DNA of 64,000 nucleotides from Myxococcales bacterium. Lineage in GTDB: Bacteria; Myxococcota_A; Bradymonadia; Bradymonadales; GCA-2716585. Position numbers and translations under genes: made by a program. The DNA lies in the NCBI GenBank assembly GCA_002716585.1, contig PBBL01000046.1, positions 29,339-93,338 of the forward strand, in the 5' to 3' direction. Each line of letters begins with the position of its first letter. Within the stretch, counting starts at the first letter, position 1. This document shows positions 25,705-34,642 of the stretch, one piece after another. The notes below the pieces were generated by a model. The model had not been told where the DNA came from, ran no database searches, and saw only the letters and a list, made by a program, of their open reading frames with translations.

Positions 25705-27063
25705 ATGCAGAACTTCGACTACGATCTCTTCGTCATCGGCGCAGGCTCAGGTGGTGTCCGCGCGAGCCGCGTCGCCGCTCAACTCGGCGCGCGGGTCGCC
25801 GTGTGTGAGGAGGGCGCCCTGGGCGGGACCTGCGTCAACGTCGGGTGCGTCCCCAAGAAGCTCCTGGTGTACGGCTCACAGTACAGCTCCGACTTCGCCG
25901 ACGCGGCGGGCTTTGGGTGGGACGTCTCCGCCGAGGGGTTCAGCTGGAAACGGCTCATCCACAATAAAAACAAGGAGGTCGATCGGCTCAACTCCATCTA
26001 CGGCAACATCCTGGAGAAGGCCGGGGTCACCCTCATCCGAGGAAAGGGGCGTCTCATCGACCCCCACACGGTCGAGGTCGCCGGAGAGCGCTACACCTGC
26101 GGGGCGATCCTCATCGTCACCGGAGGCTGGCCCTTTGTCCCCCACATCCCCGGTCGGGAGTACGGCATCACCTCGAACGAGGCGTTCTACCTCGACGACC
26201 TGCCGCGCCGCACGGTGGTGGTCGGCGGCGGGTACATCGGGGTCGAGTTCTCGTCCATCCTGCGGGGCTTTGGCTCGGAGGTCACGCTGGTGCACCGAGG
26301 CGATCTGGTGCTCAGCGGCTTCGACCACGACATCCGCACCTTCCTGGTGGATGAGATGAGCAAGCGCGGGGTTCACTTCCGCTTCAACACGCAGCTGTCG
26401 CGCATCGAGAAGCGCGACGACGAGAGCCTGCTGTGCCACGTGAGCGACGGCTCGACCATCGAGGCCGACTGCGTGCTGTTCGCCACTGGCCGCACGCCGC
26501 GCATCGAGGGGCTCGGGTTGAAGGAGGTGGGGGTCGAGGTCAACGCCTGGGATCACATCGTGGTGGACCGCCAGTTCAGGACCAACATCCCGTCGATCTA
26601 CGCGCTGGGGGACGTCACCGGCGGGCTCACGCTGACCCCGGTGGCGCTGGCGGAGGGGATGATCCTGGCGCGCAACCTGTTCGGAGGCCAGTCCGCCGAG
26701 ATGGACTACGACAACATCCCGACCGCCGTCTTCAGCCAGCCCAACGTCGGGACGGTCGGCCTCCCCGAGTGCGAGGCGCGCGAGCAGTGCGCGTCGATCA
26801 CCATCTACCGCACCTCCTTCCGCGCGATGAAGCACACCCTCAGCGGGCGCGACGAGCGGACGATGATGAAGCTGATCGTGGATGACGCGACGGACCGCGT
26901 CCTGGGCTGTCACATGGTCGGCCCGGACGCCGGTGAGATCGTGCAGGGGCTCGGGATCGCGCTCAAGTGCGGCGCCACCAAGGCGCAGTTCGACGCGACG
27001 ATCGGGATTCACCCGACCGCCGCGGAGGAGTTCGTGACCATGCGCACGCCGCTGTCACACTGA
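25705..27063 (+). CDS. gor: Glutathione-disulfide reductase
   Basis: The 452-residue flavoprotein uses NADPH to reduce glutathione disulfide in the cytoplasm. The FAD-binding GAGSGGVRAS motif is at residue 11, the redox disulfide is in GGTCVNVGCVPKK near residues 40-50, the NAD(P) Rossmann motif is VVGGGYIGVEFSSI, the second FAD motif is YALGDVTGG, and the C-terminal IGIHPTAAEEFVTM supplies the His-Glu pair of the active site. Sequence detail around the disulfide favours glutathione reductase over dihydrolipoamide or mercuric reductase; trypanothione-like activity cannot be excluded. GGAAGG lies 4 nt upstream of ATG 25705. Its end overlaps the convergent membrane-protein gene by 9 nt. Confidence 0.92.
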   Translation: MQNFDYDLFVIGAGSGGVRASRVAAQLGARVAVCEEGALGGTCVNVGCVPKKLLVYGSQYSSDFADAAGFGWDVSAEGFSWKRLIHNKNKEVDRLNSIYGNILEKAGVTLIRGKGRLIDPHTVEVAGERYTCGAILIVTGGWPFVPHIPGREYGITSNEAFYLDDLPRRTVVVGGGYIGVEFSSILRGFGSEVTLVHRGDLVLSGFDHDIRTFLVDEMSKRGVHFRFNTQLSRIEKRDDESLLCHVSDGSTIEADCVLFATGRTPRIEGLGLKEVGVEVNAWDHIVVDRQFRTNIPSIYALGDVTGGLTLTPVALAEGMILARNLFGGQSAEMDYDNIPTAVFSQPNVGTVGLPECEAREQCASITIYRTSFRAMKHTLSGRDERTMMKLIVDDATDRVLGCHMVGPDAGEIVQGLGIALKCGATKAQFDATIGIHPTAAEEFVTMRTPLSH

Positions 27064-27519
27064 GCGGCTCACCACGGGCGACGCCGCCAGGCGGCGCTCG
27101 AACGCGTCCAGGTCGCCCTGCACCCGAACGTCGCGGTCGCGGTCGTTCAGGACGTCGGCCGCGTGGTCGAGGACCGGGCCTGCGCGGCGGCGCTCACGGG
27201 CGCGCCACACGTGCAGGTACCAGTAGACCGGCATCGCGAAGATGTTGAACTTCACCAGCACGATCGCCCAGATGATCCGGGCGGTGCTGTCCAGCCCGTC
27301 ATTCTTGATCAAGTGGTAGATGTAGTAGGCCACCAGGCCGAAGATCCCCAGGATCGTGATCAGGTGCAGCGGGAAGAGCACCAGGAAAGGCCAGGGCCCC
27401 ACCGCGCTCATGTCCGGCGCCATGACGATCATCGACAGCACCGCGACCGTGAAGGCGACAATGTAGAACAACGGCCATACGGTCGCGGCCCCCAACGCCA
27501 GCTTCAGCCCATTCCTCAT
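27055..27519 (-). CDS. Small inner-membrane protein of unknown function
   Basis: The 154-residue protein has four predicted membrane helices in its first 115 residues (for example LFYIVAFTVAVLSMIVMAP and FPLHLITILGIFGLVAYYIY) and a hydrophilic, Arg/Asp-rich tail of 40 residues facing, most likely, the cytoplasm. The helical pattern with YWYLHVWR resembles small PLDc_N-like or DUF-type membrane proteins, but I do not assign a family. AGGAGAGAG precedes the ATG by 8 nt. The 3' end overlaps the glutathione reductase gene tail-to-tail by 9 nt, so the stop codons lie in opposite coding sequences. Confidence 0.75.
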   Translation of the reverse strand: MRNGLKLALGAATVWPLFYIVAFTVAVLSMIVMAPDMSAVGPWPFLVLFPLHLITILGIFGLVAYYIYHLIKNDGLDSTARIIWAIVLVKFNIFAMPVYWYLHVWRARERRRAGPVLDHAADVLNDRDRDVRVQGDLDAFERRLAASPVVSRSV

Positions 27520-27669
27520 CGAGTCTCTCTCCTGTGGCTTCGAGTGGTTGAATCAGGTCCCGCCAGTTTCGACCGCGTCGCCCATCGTGACGCCGTGAAT
27601 CCTGCTGACGGAACCGCCCTCCACTACGGGGCGGCCCAGGAGAAATTCCAGAAACCGGAGGGCACGCGC

Positions 27670-29562
27670 TCAGCAGCGCCCGGAGACGCTTGAGGAGGAT
27701 CGGGCGACGTCGCCCCATTGGTCGACGATGTCGCGGGCGGCGACGTTCTCGGGGTTGAACGACAGCGCCTGCTCGGCAAAGCGCGCCGCCTCCTCCCCTC
27801 GCCCGGTGTCCATCAGGATACGGGCCAGGAACACGTAGCCGTTGTCCAGCAGCGGGTTGGTCTCCAGCGCCCGCGTGATCAGCGCCTCGCCCTCGTACTT
27901 GTGCTCCAGGGAGGTCGCGCTCATGAAGCGCGCCCAGCCGTGGTACATTGTGTAGACCGGCTCCAGCGCGTTGAGCTGGGACGCCACCTCGAAGTGCGGG
28001 AGCGCCTCCTCGGCGCGCTCGGGGAGCTTGGACATCCCCGCGAGGAACTCATCCTCGGCGCGCAGGAACTGGCTCGCCCGGTCGCTCTCCTCGCTCTCGC
28101 GCAGCGCCTCCATGTAGGCGGCGCGCGCCTGCGGGTCGGCGAGTGTGGTGGCGGCGTTGCTCACCTTGGTCCGAATCCCCTGGATCGCCCGGATCATCTG
28201 CGACTGCTCCAGCAGCGGATCGAAGGCCATCGGGGAGTAGGTGCTCAGCAGCTCGTCGCGGGCGGCCTGGATCTCGAACGCCCCAGCGCCTCGCTCGATC
28301 CCGAGCGCGTCGAAGTGATCGGCGCTGGTGATACGCAGGTACGCCTTCCAGAGCGCCTCGGACATCTCGATGACCTGGGGATCCGGCTCCTGACCCTCCT
28401 GCTCGCCGTGGTCCACCTGCGCCTCGTTGGGCAGATCCGGGGTGAAGCGCTCCAACGAGATCGCCACGGGCAGCGCCGTGGGGTGGCGGGCGAGGTGGAC
28501 CACGTGGTTGGCGTGCAGCGTCGTGAACACCGACAGCGCCCGCGCCTTGTCCCACCCTTGATCCAGCGCGAGCCGGAGCACGGACTGCGGCTGCTGGAGC
28601 GTCTCCAGGCGCTCGATACCGAACACCTGAATCAGCGCGCGCACCACCTGGGGGCTGTCGCTCGTCAGCACGCCCCAGCTGCCTCGGTACTCGTCCCACA
28701 GCTCCTGCACGTCGCCGCGGTGGATGAAGCGCTGCTGTCCGTCGAAGACCACCTCCAGCGCGTTGAACCGAAACCGGGTGATGTTGTGGAGGTGGTGGGC
28801 GCCCTCGTCCATGCCGTAGCTCGCCGTGGGCCACCCGAAGGCGTTGACCATCTTCTCCCGGATCTGCTCGCGCAGGTAGCCGAACAGGTCCTCGTGGCTC
28901 AAGATCCCGATCTTGACCAGCGCCTCACCCTGCCGGATCCCCTCGCGGAGTTGCAGCTTGCGCGCCCACTCGTACTCCACCTCCGAGATGACCCCCCGGC
29001 GCAGGAGGATCTGCCCGAAGTTCTCCGAGAGGATGTTGCTCGAACAGTAGACCGGGGCGCCCTGGTCGAAGAAGATCGTCTTGCTCGTCCCCTGACAGAC
29101 CAGCTCCAGGCGCCCGGTCCAGTGGGTGCGCAGCGCGTGGATGAACAGCGCGTCGAGCCCGACGTCCTCCAAGTTGCCGCGCGGCGGCGGCGTCTCCAGC
29201 GAGGCGTCGGCGTAGCCCAGGAAGTACTCCACCACCGCGGCGTCAACGACCTGGCAGGCGACAAACGGCCTCAGCTCATGAAGCTCCTTGAGGCTCGCCG
29301 CCTCCACCTTGGAGCCGCACATGAACAGCACCGGGCAGGAGACGCCGCCGCGGCGCAACCACCGCACCAACTCCAACCCTGGCTCGGGCGCGAGCGAGCC
29401 CTCTACGACCAGGAGCGACGGCTCCTCCGCGTCGCACATCGCCCCGACCTGGCGGGGCGACGCCGCCGTCATGGAGCGCACCCCGACGTCGGCGAGGCGG
29501 TTCGCGGCCTGAGCGGAGCGGTCAGGATCATTCAAGAAAATCAGCGCTGTTGGTTGAGTCAT
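27670..29562 (-). CDS. Receiver-like/DUF4388 (PATAN) protein with J-like and TPR regions
   Basis: The 630-residue cytoplasmic protein starts with a receiver-like fold (about 1-120, ALIFLNDPDRSAQAANRLAD) whose phosphoacceptor region reads LLVVEGSLAPEPG, so no clear Asp is present at the usual site. A DUF4388/PATAN domain follows (about 135-260, HWTGRLELVCQG, KTIFFDQGAPVYCSSN, GQILLRRGVIS), known from gliding and type-IV-pilus regulators. Residues about 400-490 resemble a DnaJ-like helical domain (HFDALGIERGAGAFEIQAAR), and the C-terminus is TPR. GGAGGTGA lies 5 nt upstream of ATG 29562. Its role is probably protein-protein signalling. No partner gene is adjacent, since the gaps are 150 and 99 bp. 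Confidence 0.8.
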   Translation of the reverse strand: MTQPTALIFLNDPDRSAQAANRLADVGVRSMTAASPRQVGAMCDAEEPSLLVVEGSLAPEPGLELVRWLRRGGVSCPVLFMCGSKVEAASLKELHELRPFVACQVVDAAVVEYFLGYADASLETPPPRGNLEDVGLDALFIHALRTHWTGRLELVCQGTSKTIFFDQGAPVYCSSNILSENFGQILLRRGVISEVEYEWARKLQLREGIRQGEALVKIGILSHEDLFGYLREQIREKMVNAFGWPTASYGMDEGAHHLHNITRFRFNALEVVFDGQQRFIHRGDVQELWDEYRGSWGVLTSDSPQVVRALIQVFGIERLETLQQPQSVLRLALDQGWDKARALSVFTTLHANHVVHLARHPTALPVAISLERFTPDLPNEAQVDHGEQEGQEPDPQVIEMSEALWKAYLRITSADHFDALGIERGAGAFEIQAARDELLSTYSPMAFDPLLEQSQMIRAIQGIRTKVSNAATTLADPQARAAYMEALRESEESDRASQFLRAEDEFLAGMSKLPERAEEALPHFEVASQLNALEPVYTMYHGWARFMSATSLEHKYEGEALITRALETNPLLDNGYVFLARILMDTGRGEEAARFAEQALSFNPENVAARDIVDQWGDVARSSSSVSGRC

Positions 29563-29661
29563 GGCTTCACCTCCGGCAGCGACGTCATGCACGTCGCGCT
29601 CTACATAAGAGGGAATCGGCCTTTCATCATCGAGGCTTGAGGTGAAGATCAGGCGCGGCGC

Positions 29662-30156
29662 TCAACTTTCGGGCGCGATCGCCTTCTTCGTGACGTCCGC
29701 CGCGCCGAGGCGACGGTCCAGCGACTGGTAGTAGCCCTCAATCAAGCGCGCGTTGTGGCCCAGGTCGCCTGGGGCGTCGGTGTTCTCGCTGATCACGTGG
29801 ATGCGGGAGACGAACTCGCTGCGCTTGATGACCTGGATGGTGACCTGGTGGTTCCAGCCGGTGACGGGCATCGTGGTCGTCGCGGTGATCAGCCCGGTCG
29901 CCTGATCCTCGCCGGTCAGGGTCCAGCCCTCCTGCTCGCGCGCGGCGCTCAGCGCCTCCTGGTAGATGCGCTCGTAGTCGAGCTGAAAGACCCGGGGCAG
30001 CAGGTGCGGGTACTCGATCGTCTGCCCTGTCTCAACCCGGTTGATCGTGGGCCAGACGGAGGCCACCACCATCACGGAGGTGACAAAGAGGCCAACGAGG
30101 ACCGCGAACACCATCAAGACGCGACGAATGGGGAACCTGGACAGGTCAATCGACAT
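29662..30156 (-). CDS. DUF1499-like exported or membrane-anchored protein
   Basis: The 164-residue protein has one N-terminal hydrophobic helix (VLMVFAVLVGLFVTSVMVV) followed by a globular domain: HLLPRVFQLDYERIYQEALS, REQEGWTLTGEDQATGLITA, then VTIQVIKRSEFVSRIHVISE, and DLGHNARLIEGYYQSLDRRL. This order (aromatic start, GW...ED...G.I.A, DLG.NA.RI) fits the DUF1499 family, whose function is unknown. The uncleaved-looking helix suggests that it is tethered to the inner membrane with the domain in the periplasm. TTGGAG lies 9 nt upstream of ATG 30156. It diverges from the lipoprotein gene at 30389. Confidence 0.72.
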   Translation of the reverse strand: MSIDLSRFPIRRVLMVFAVLVGLFVTSVMVVASVWPTINRVETGQTIEYPHLLPRVFQLDYERIYQEALSAAREQEGWTLTGEDQATGLITATTTMPVTGWNHQVTIQVIKRSEFVSRIHVISENTDAPGDLGHNARLIEGYYQSLDRRLGAADVTKKAIAPES

Positions 30157-30336
30157 CGAAAACTCCAAGCATCGGGGTCGCGCGGAGCCTCCTCCTGGAC
30201 CCAACCGCTCAACAGCGCGGCACCTCCACGACATTTCGGTGAGCCTCGCGACAACCCCTGCAGGATGTCCCCGACAACCCGCCACGTCAACTCCCTCACG
30301 CGAGGGGGCCTCGAACTCGCCCCCGCGCGCTCGCTG

Positions 30337-30345
30337 TGCTAGGGT
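30337..30345 (+). promoter_or_regulatory. Extended -10 element before the ASH lipoprotein gene
   Basis: TGCTAGGGT matches the TGnTAnnnT form seen elsewhere in the window and ends 43 nt before ATG 30389. No good -35 box is visible, as expected for an extended -10 promoter. Confidence 0.35.
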
Positions 30346-30388
30346 TCCCAGGGCGTCACGGTGGCCCCAACCCACACCACGGAGACAC

Positions 30389-32335
30389 ATGACCATGGGC
30401 TCGATCGTCAACCGGAACACCACGGCTCCTCACGCCCCCACCCCAACACACGCCTCCCCAGGGCGAGCACCCCTGGCGCGCCTGGTCGCTCTGCTCGGGC
30501 TGATGGTGTTGGCGGCGACCGGTTGCTCATTCGACGACCCCGTGGGGTGCCGCTCCGACAGCGAGTGCCGCGGCGACCGGATCTGCATCTCGGGCACCTG
30601 CCAGGATCCCAACGCGGCCAGCTCCAACGCCACGTCGAGCAACGCCACGTCCAACGCCACGTCGAGCAACAGCACCACGAGCACGACCGGCACGACCAAC
30701 ACCAGCAACGCCACGACCGGGACCACCAGCAACGGTACGGTCGACGCGGGCGGGCCAGACACCTCCATTGAGCCGGACGTCCCCGAGGACACCACCTCCC
30801 CGGTCGACACCACCGAGCCCAGCGACGTGGATCCCCCCGACACCTCGGAGCCCGACACCGCCGAGCCTGACACCTCGGAGCCCGACACCGCCGAGCCCGA
30901 CGTGCCCACGCTGGGGCCGGTGGTCCAGGTCTCGCCGGAGAGCATCGACTTCGGCGAGGTCGGGCTGCTCGTGTCGTCCTTCGCGGAGGTGACCGTCCGC
31001 AACGACGGAGACGAGCCGCTCGCCCTTGAGCGGGTGGGCCTGTCGGCCGAGCCCAGCCAGGGGTTCCAGGTGATCGCCCCGGAGGACGCCCCGAGGGAAC
31101 TGGCCGCCGGGGAGGAGGTCACCTACCAGGTCCGCTTCCGCCCGACGGCGCTGCGCAACGATGAGCCGACGGAGTACGGCAACAGCGTCGTCGTCGCGAC
31201 CAACGACCCGGAGAACCCCGAGATCGAGGTGCCGCTGGAGGGGCTCGCCGTGCCAGACCCCGAGCAGTGCCTGACCTTTGAGGTCAACGGCGTGGACTTC
31301 GGCTTCGTCCAGGTCGGCGACGTCAACGCGGAGACCGTGGCGCTGGTCAACTGCGGCGAGGAGGCGCTGAACGTCTCGGAGATTGGCCTGGAGGGGAGCG
31401 ACGCGTTCTCGCTCTCGTTCGGCGGCGACCTGCCCCGCGGGCTGGACCCCGGCGATCGCATGACGGTCATCATCAATTACGAGCCCGCGACCCTTGAGGG
31501 GGTGCAGGCGATCGTGACCGCGACGAGCGACGCAGGAGACGCCACCCTGGTCGCGCAGGGCGGCGCCGAGTGCCCGGTCGCGGTCGCGCTGGCCCGCGCG
31601 GAGGAGCAGCAGCCCTCGGACGACGCCATCGAGGGCCGGGTGGGCACGGAGTTTGTGTTCAACGGCTTTTTGAGCAACGACCCGTCGGGCGATGGGCTGG
31701 AGTACATGTGGACGGTCGAGGCGCCGGACGGCAGCGACGACCTCCAGATCGACCCGGGGCTGGACGTCGAGCGCTTCACGATGCGCCCTGACGTCCCCGG
31801 TGAGTACCGTGTCTCGTTGAGCGTCCGCAGCGAGACGACCGGCCTGGAGTCGTGCAACACCGACACCATCATCGCGTCGGCCTTCGAACTGACGACCGCC
31901 GCGCGCGTCACGCTGACCTGGAACAACGAGGCCGACCTCGATCTCCACATCGTCCGCGCCAACGCGGACGGGGACTTCAGCGACTGGGGCCGTGGGCGCG
32001 ACTTCAACCCCGACGACATCTACTACGGCAACCCGTCGCCCGACTTCGGCGAGCCGGGCGAGGCCGACGACCCGCGCTTCCTCGGAGACGACACGAACGG
32101 GGAGGGGCCGGAGACGACCGAGTTCGGCGCGCTGGAGGAGGACCGCAGCTACCGGATCGGGGTCAACTACGCGCGCCGCAACGGCACCCAGACCTCCGAG
32201 GCGGAGGTGATGATCAAGGTCGGCGACGCGGACCCGGTCACCCTCTCGGCGACCCTGGAGGAGGGCGGCGTCTTCTGGATCCCCGCCATCCTCAACGGGG
32301 ACGGGACGGTCACCGTGGTCAACGAGTTTGAATGA
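30389..32335 (+). CDS. Secreted lipoprotein with ASH repeats and a C-terminal YfaP/DUF2135-like domain
   Basis: The 648-residue protein has a lipobox LMVLAATGC (Cys about residue 46), then a short EGF-like Cys cluster (VGCRSDSECRGDRICISGTC). Next comes a 50-residue Asn/Ala/Thr/Ser linker and a 40-residue acidic Pro-Thr-Glu tandem repeat. Two choice-of-anchor-D/ASH-like domains (about 175-400, SPESIDFGEVGLLVSSF and VNGVDFGFVQVGDVNAE), a PKD-like domain and a C-terminal domain beginning LTWNNEADLDLHIVRAN follow; the last resembles DUF2135/YfaP. It should be surface- or periplasm-anchored by lipid. ATG 30389 has GGAG 4 nt upstream. It is similar in design to the giant lipoprotein at 6289-9450. 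Confidence 0.82.
   Translation: MTMGSIVNRNTTAPHAPTPTHASPGRAPLARLVALLGLMVLAATGCSFDDPVGCRSDSECRGDRICISGTCQDPNAASSNATSSNATSNATSSNSTTSTTGTTNTSNATTGTTSNGTVDAGGPDTSIEPDVPEDTTSPVDTTEPSDVDPPDTSEPDTAEPDTSEPDTAEPDVPTLGPVVQVSPESIDFGEVGLLVSSFAEVTVRNDGDEPLALERVGLSAEPSQGFQVIAPEDAPRELAAGEEVTYQVRFRPTALRNDEPTEYGNSVVVATNDPENPEIEVPLEGLAVPDPEQCLTFEVNGVDFGFVQVGDVNAETVALVNCGEEALNVSEIGLEGSDAFSLSFGGDLPRGLDPGDRMTVIINYEPATLEGVQAIVTATSDAGDATLVAQGGAECPVAVALARAEEQQPSDDAIEGRVGTEFVFNGFLSNDPSGDGLEYMWTVEAPDGSDDLQIDPGLDVERFTMRPDVPGEYRVSLSVRSETTGLESCNTDTIIASAFELTTAARVTLTWNNEADLDLHIVRANADGDFSDWGRGRDFNPDDIYYGNPSPDFGEPGEADDPRFLGDDTNGEGPETTEFGALEEDRSYRIGVNYARRNGTQTSEAEVMIKVGDADPVTLSATLEEGGVFWIPAILNGDGTVTVVNEFE
30841..30900 (+). 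repeat. Two-copy 30-bp in-frame tandem repeat
   Basis: A 30-bp unit (30841-30870) is repeated with one base change at 30871-30900 within the lipoprotein gene and encodes ten-residue acidic Ser/Asp/Thr/Glu/Pro units. Such slippage-prone repeats can change linker length between strains. Confidence 0.85.
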
Positions 32336-32374
32336 CATGAGCCGCGTTGGGTATCCCAGCGCGGAGCCCGCTCG

Positions 32375-32383
32375 TGGTATGGT
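32375..32383 (+). promoter_or_regulatory. Extended -10 element before the methyltransferase gene
   Basis: TGGTATGGT fits TGnTAnnnT and ends 54 nt before ATG 32438; the same nine bases recur at 59605-59613. No convincing -35 box is seen at 16-18 nt. Confidence 0.35.
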
Positions 32384-32437
32384 GCCGCCGACCCCTCCCG
32401 ACGCCTGGGAGGACCGCTCAGGACACATCGAGACGCC

Positions 32438-33427
32438 ATGAAGCTGACCTACCAGGACGTCGTCTTCGAGGAAGGCCCCTGCCCCCTGTGTGGAGCGCAG
32501 CGCCCCAGCCCCCCCATACTGACCGGCTACGACTCCACCTGGCGCAAGGAGGGCACCTTCACGCTGGTCCGTTGCCAGGAGTGTGAGCTGGTCTACCAGT
32601 CGCCTCGCCCCACCCGGGAGACGATGCGCTACTACTACGAGGACTGCTACTCCGGTGAGAAAGAGGAGGAGATGCGCACCTTCATGCTGGAGTCGGGCTT
32701 CTCACGGATGATGAGCGTCTACCGCGTGGCGACCATCGAGAAGGTCACCCCGATGAAGCCCGGCATGCGCGTCCTGGACATCGGCGCCTCCTACGGCGCC
32801 TTCATCGAGCACGCCCGGGTCAAGCGCGGCATCGAGGCGTACGCCATCGACCTCGACCCGGGGAGCATCGAGAAGTTCGTCAACACCGAAGACATCGACG
32901 TGCGCTGCGGCGACGTGCTGGAGGGGATGTACGAGACCGACTACTTCGACGTCATCACGCTGCTGGAGACGCTGGAGCACGTCTACGACCCGGTCGTCGT
33001 GCTGGAGGAGGTTCGGCGCATCCTCAAGCCAGGCGGGCTGGTGTCGCTGGAGGTCCCCAACTGGGACGCCGTGACGCGGATGGTGTTTGGCTCGTGGTGG
33101 CTCCCGCTGCTCCTGCCGACCCACCTGCAACACTTCTCGCGGCGCCACCTGGCGATGTGCGCCGAGCGGGCGGGGCTGGAGCCGGTTCATCAGCAAGCGA
33201 TGTTCTACCCGGGGGAGGTGACCATGAGCTTCGGGGTGGGGTACGGGCGGATCTTCGGCAACCCGCCTGACGAGGAGCGCGGGGTGCTGCGCCGGGCGGT
33301 CGACCTCGTCGTCGGGCTGTTCCTGATGATCATCTTCGTGCTGATCGACCTGCCCGTGGTGTTCACGCTCCGCCTGTTTGGCCGCTCAGGCCACCAGACG
33401 TTGATCGCGCGCAAGCCCACCAACTGA
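32438..33427 (+). CDS. Class I SAM-dependent methyltransferase with N-terminal zinc ribbon and C-terminal membrane helix
   Basis: The 329-residue protein begins with two Cys pairs (PCPLCGAQ and VRCQECELVY), a zinc-ribbon-like module common in sugar- or lipid-modifying methyltransferases. The Rossmann methyltransferase core follows, with motif I VLDIGASYGAF, an acidic strand end AIDLDPGS, and LETLEHVYDP before EVRRILKPGGLVSLEVPN. Near the C-terminus one hydrophobic helix (VGLFLMIIFVLIDLPVVFTL) suggests anchoring to the inner membrane. The substrate is likely a polysaccharide sugar or lipid, but this is inference. No glycan gene cluster surrounds it. It converges on the lipoprotein gene at 33452. 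Confidence 0.85.
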   Translation: MKLTYQDVVFEEGPCPLCGAQRPSPPILTGYDSTWRKEGTFTLVRCQECELVYQSPRPTRETMRYYYEDCYSGEKEEEMRTFMLESGFSRMMSVYRVATIEKVTPMKPGMRVLDIGASYGAFIEHARVKRGIEAYAIDLDPGSIEKFVNTEDIDVRCGDVLEGMYETDYFDVITLLETLEHVYDPVVVLEEVRRILKPGGLVSLEVPNWDAVTRMVFGSWWLPLLLPTHLQHFSRRHLAMCAERAGLEPVHQQAMFYPGEVTMSFGVGYGRIFGNPPDEERGVLRRAVDLVVGLFLMIIFVLIDLPVVFTLRLFGRSGHQTLIARKPTN

Positions 33428-33433
33428 CCCGTC

Positions 33434-33452
33434 AGCCCGCTGGGCGCGGGCT
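33434..33452. terminator. Bidirectional hairpin between convergent genes
   Basis: AGCCCGC (33434-33440) pairs with GCGGGCT (33446-33452) around a 5-nt loop, six bases after the methyltransferase stop and ending at the stop of the leftward lipoprotein gene. CACTTCTTG follows on the plus strand; there is no strong T-run. Confidence 0.5.
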
Positions 33453-34495
33453 CACTTCTTGTAGACCCGGGGCAGGTTCCCGTTGACGCGCTTCGCCAGC
33501 TTGAGGAGGGCCTTGTCGTCCTTGCAGACCGCGTCGTCGCAGGTGACGGCCACCAGCAGCTTGGACTTGCGGTCGAGCCACACGAAGTAGCGCACCCCGC
33601 CCCAGGAGGAGGTGAAGGCCGAGTCGCCCAGGTCGCGGGTCCGCTTGCTCTCGGGGTACTGGCGCAGGAAGTTGTTGAACTGACGGGTCTGGTACCCCGG
33701 GTTGGGGATCTCCCAGACCTGGACGCCCGCCCCGTAGCCGGAGGTGCCGCTCGGGCGCAGGCGCAGCGAAGCGTAGCTCTCGTCCGGGTCGATGCCGGGG
33801 AGCGGCCCGGGGCGCAGGAGCCCCTGGTACCCGGTGGAGAAGCGCACGTCGTTGCGGGTGAAGATCGTGCTCAGGTCCTTGCCTGCGGCCTCGGGGGCAG
33901 GGGACGTTTTCGCGGCGCTCGCTTTCTTGCGGGCCTCGCGGGCGTTCTTGATCTCCGCGACCTTCTTGGCCTTCTCCACGTCGATGTTGGTCGCCGGGGG
34001 CGACTCCCCGAACGGCTCCGGGGTCTTCTTGTCCACGGTCGGCGAGGCGACCGTGGGCTTCTCCTTGCCCTCGTCCAGCTTGGCGATCGGCTTGACCGCG
34101 CCAGCTCCGAGCTTCGGCGTCGGGGCCTTGTTGGCCAGCGGGAGCCGCGTCTTGGGCTTGAGGCTGGTCTTGGGGGAGAGCTTCCGCGTGGTCTTGAGCT
34201 GCTCCTTGAGGTCCGCCTTGCGGGCGGTCGGGGCGGGCTTCTTCGTATCGGCGGGCTTCTTCGCCGTGGGCTTCTTCTCCGCCTCACCTCCGTCCTTCGC
34301 GTCGCCCTTGTCGGTCGGCGCGGCTTCAGGCGCCTTGTCGGCCTTCGCCTCATCGGTCCTGGCCGCGGCTTGTTCGGCGTCGGCCTCAGGCTCATCCTTG
34401 GAGCAGGCGAGCGACACGGTCGTGACCGCCAACAGACACGACAACGACAGCACCCTGCGGGGGGTGAGGAGTCTGCGCCATAGGGGTGGAGTCAT
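33452..34495 (-). CDS. Lys/Ala/Pro-rich lipoprotein with a C-terminal globular domain
   Basis: The 347-residue protein has a lipoprotein-like signal (LSLSCLLAVTTVSLACS, Cys near residue 31; the lipobox is not canonical). It is followed by about 180 residues of low-complexity Lys/Ala/Pro/Glu sequence that probably spans the periplasm or cell wall. The C-terminal 135 residues are globular (RNDVRFSTGYQGLLRPGPLP, then VQVWEIPNPGYQTRQFNNFL and WGGVRYFVWLDRKSKLLVAV), with a Cys pair (TCDDAVC) that may form a disulfide. I do not recognise this domain. AAAGGA lies 7 nt upstream of ATG 34495. The gene probably forms its own unit, 147 bp after the TPR-dynamin gene. Confidence 0.75.
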   Translation of the reverse strand: MTPPLWRRLLTPRRVLSLSCLLAVTTVSLACSKDEPEADAEQAAARTDEAKADKAPEAAPTDKGDAKDGGEAEKKPTAKKPADTKKPAPTARKADLKEQLKTTRKLSPKTSLKPKTRLPLANKAPTPKLGAGAVKPIAKLDEGKEKPTVASPTVDKKTPEPFGESPPATNIDVEKAKKVAEIKNAREARKKASAAKTSPAPEAAGKDLSTIFTRNDVRFSTGYQGLLRPGPLPGIDPDESYASLRLRPSGTSGYGAGVQVWEIPNPGYQTRQFNNFLRQYPESKRTRDLGDSAFTSSWGGVRYFVWLDRKSKLLVAVTCDDAVCKDDKALLKLAKRVNGNLPRVYKK

Positions 34496-34642
34496 GGTCC
34501 ATCCTTTCAAGGTGGGAGGTGTCTGTCCTCGCGACGGAGCACATCCCGATCGCGATCATGGGCCTCAAGCCGAGGCGCCCAAACGGTAACGCCCTGCTCC
34601 AGCCGGGTCAAGCTGCATGTGGTGGCAGGTGGAGAGGCGTGC

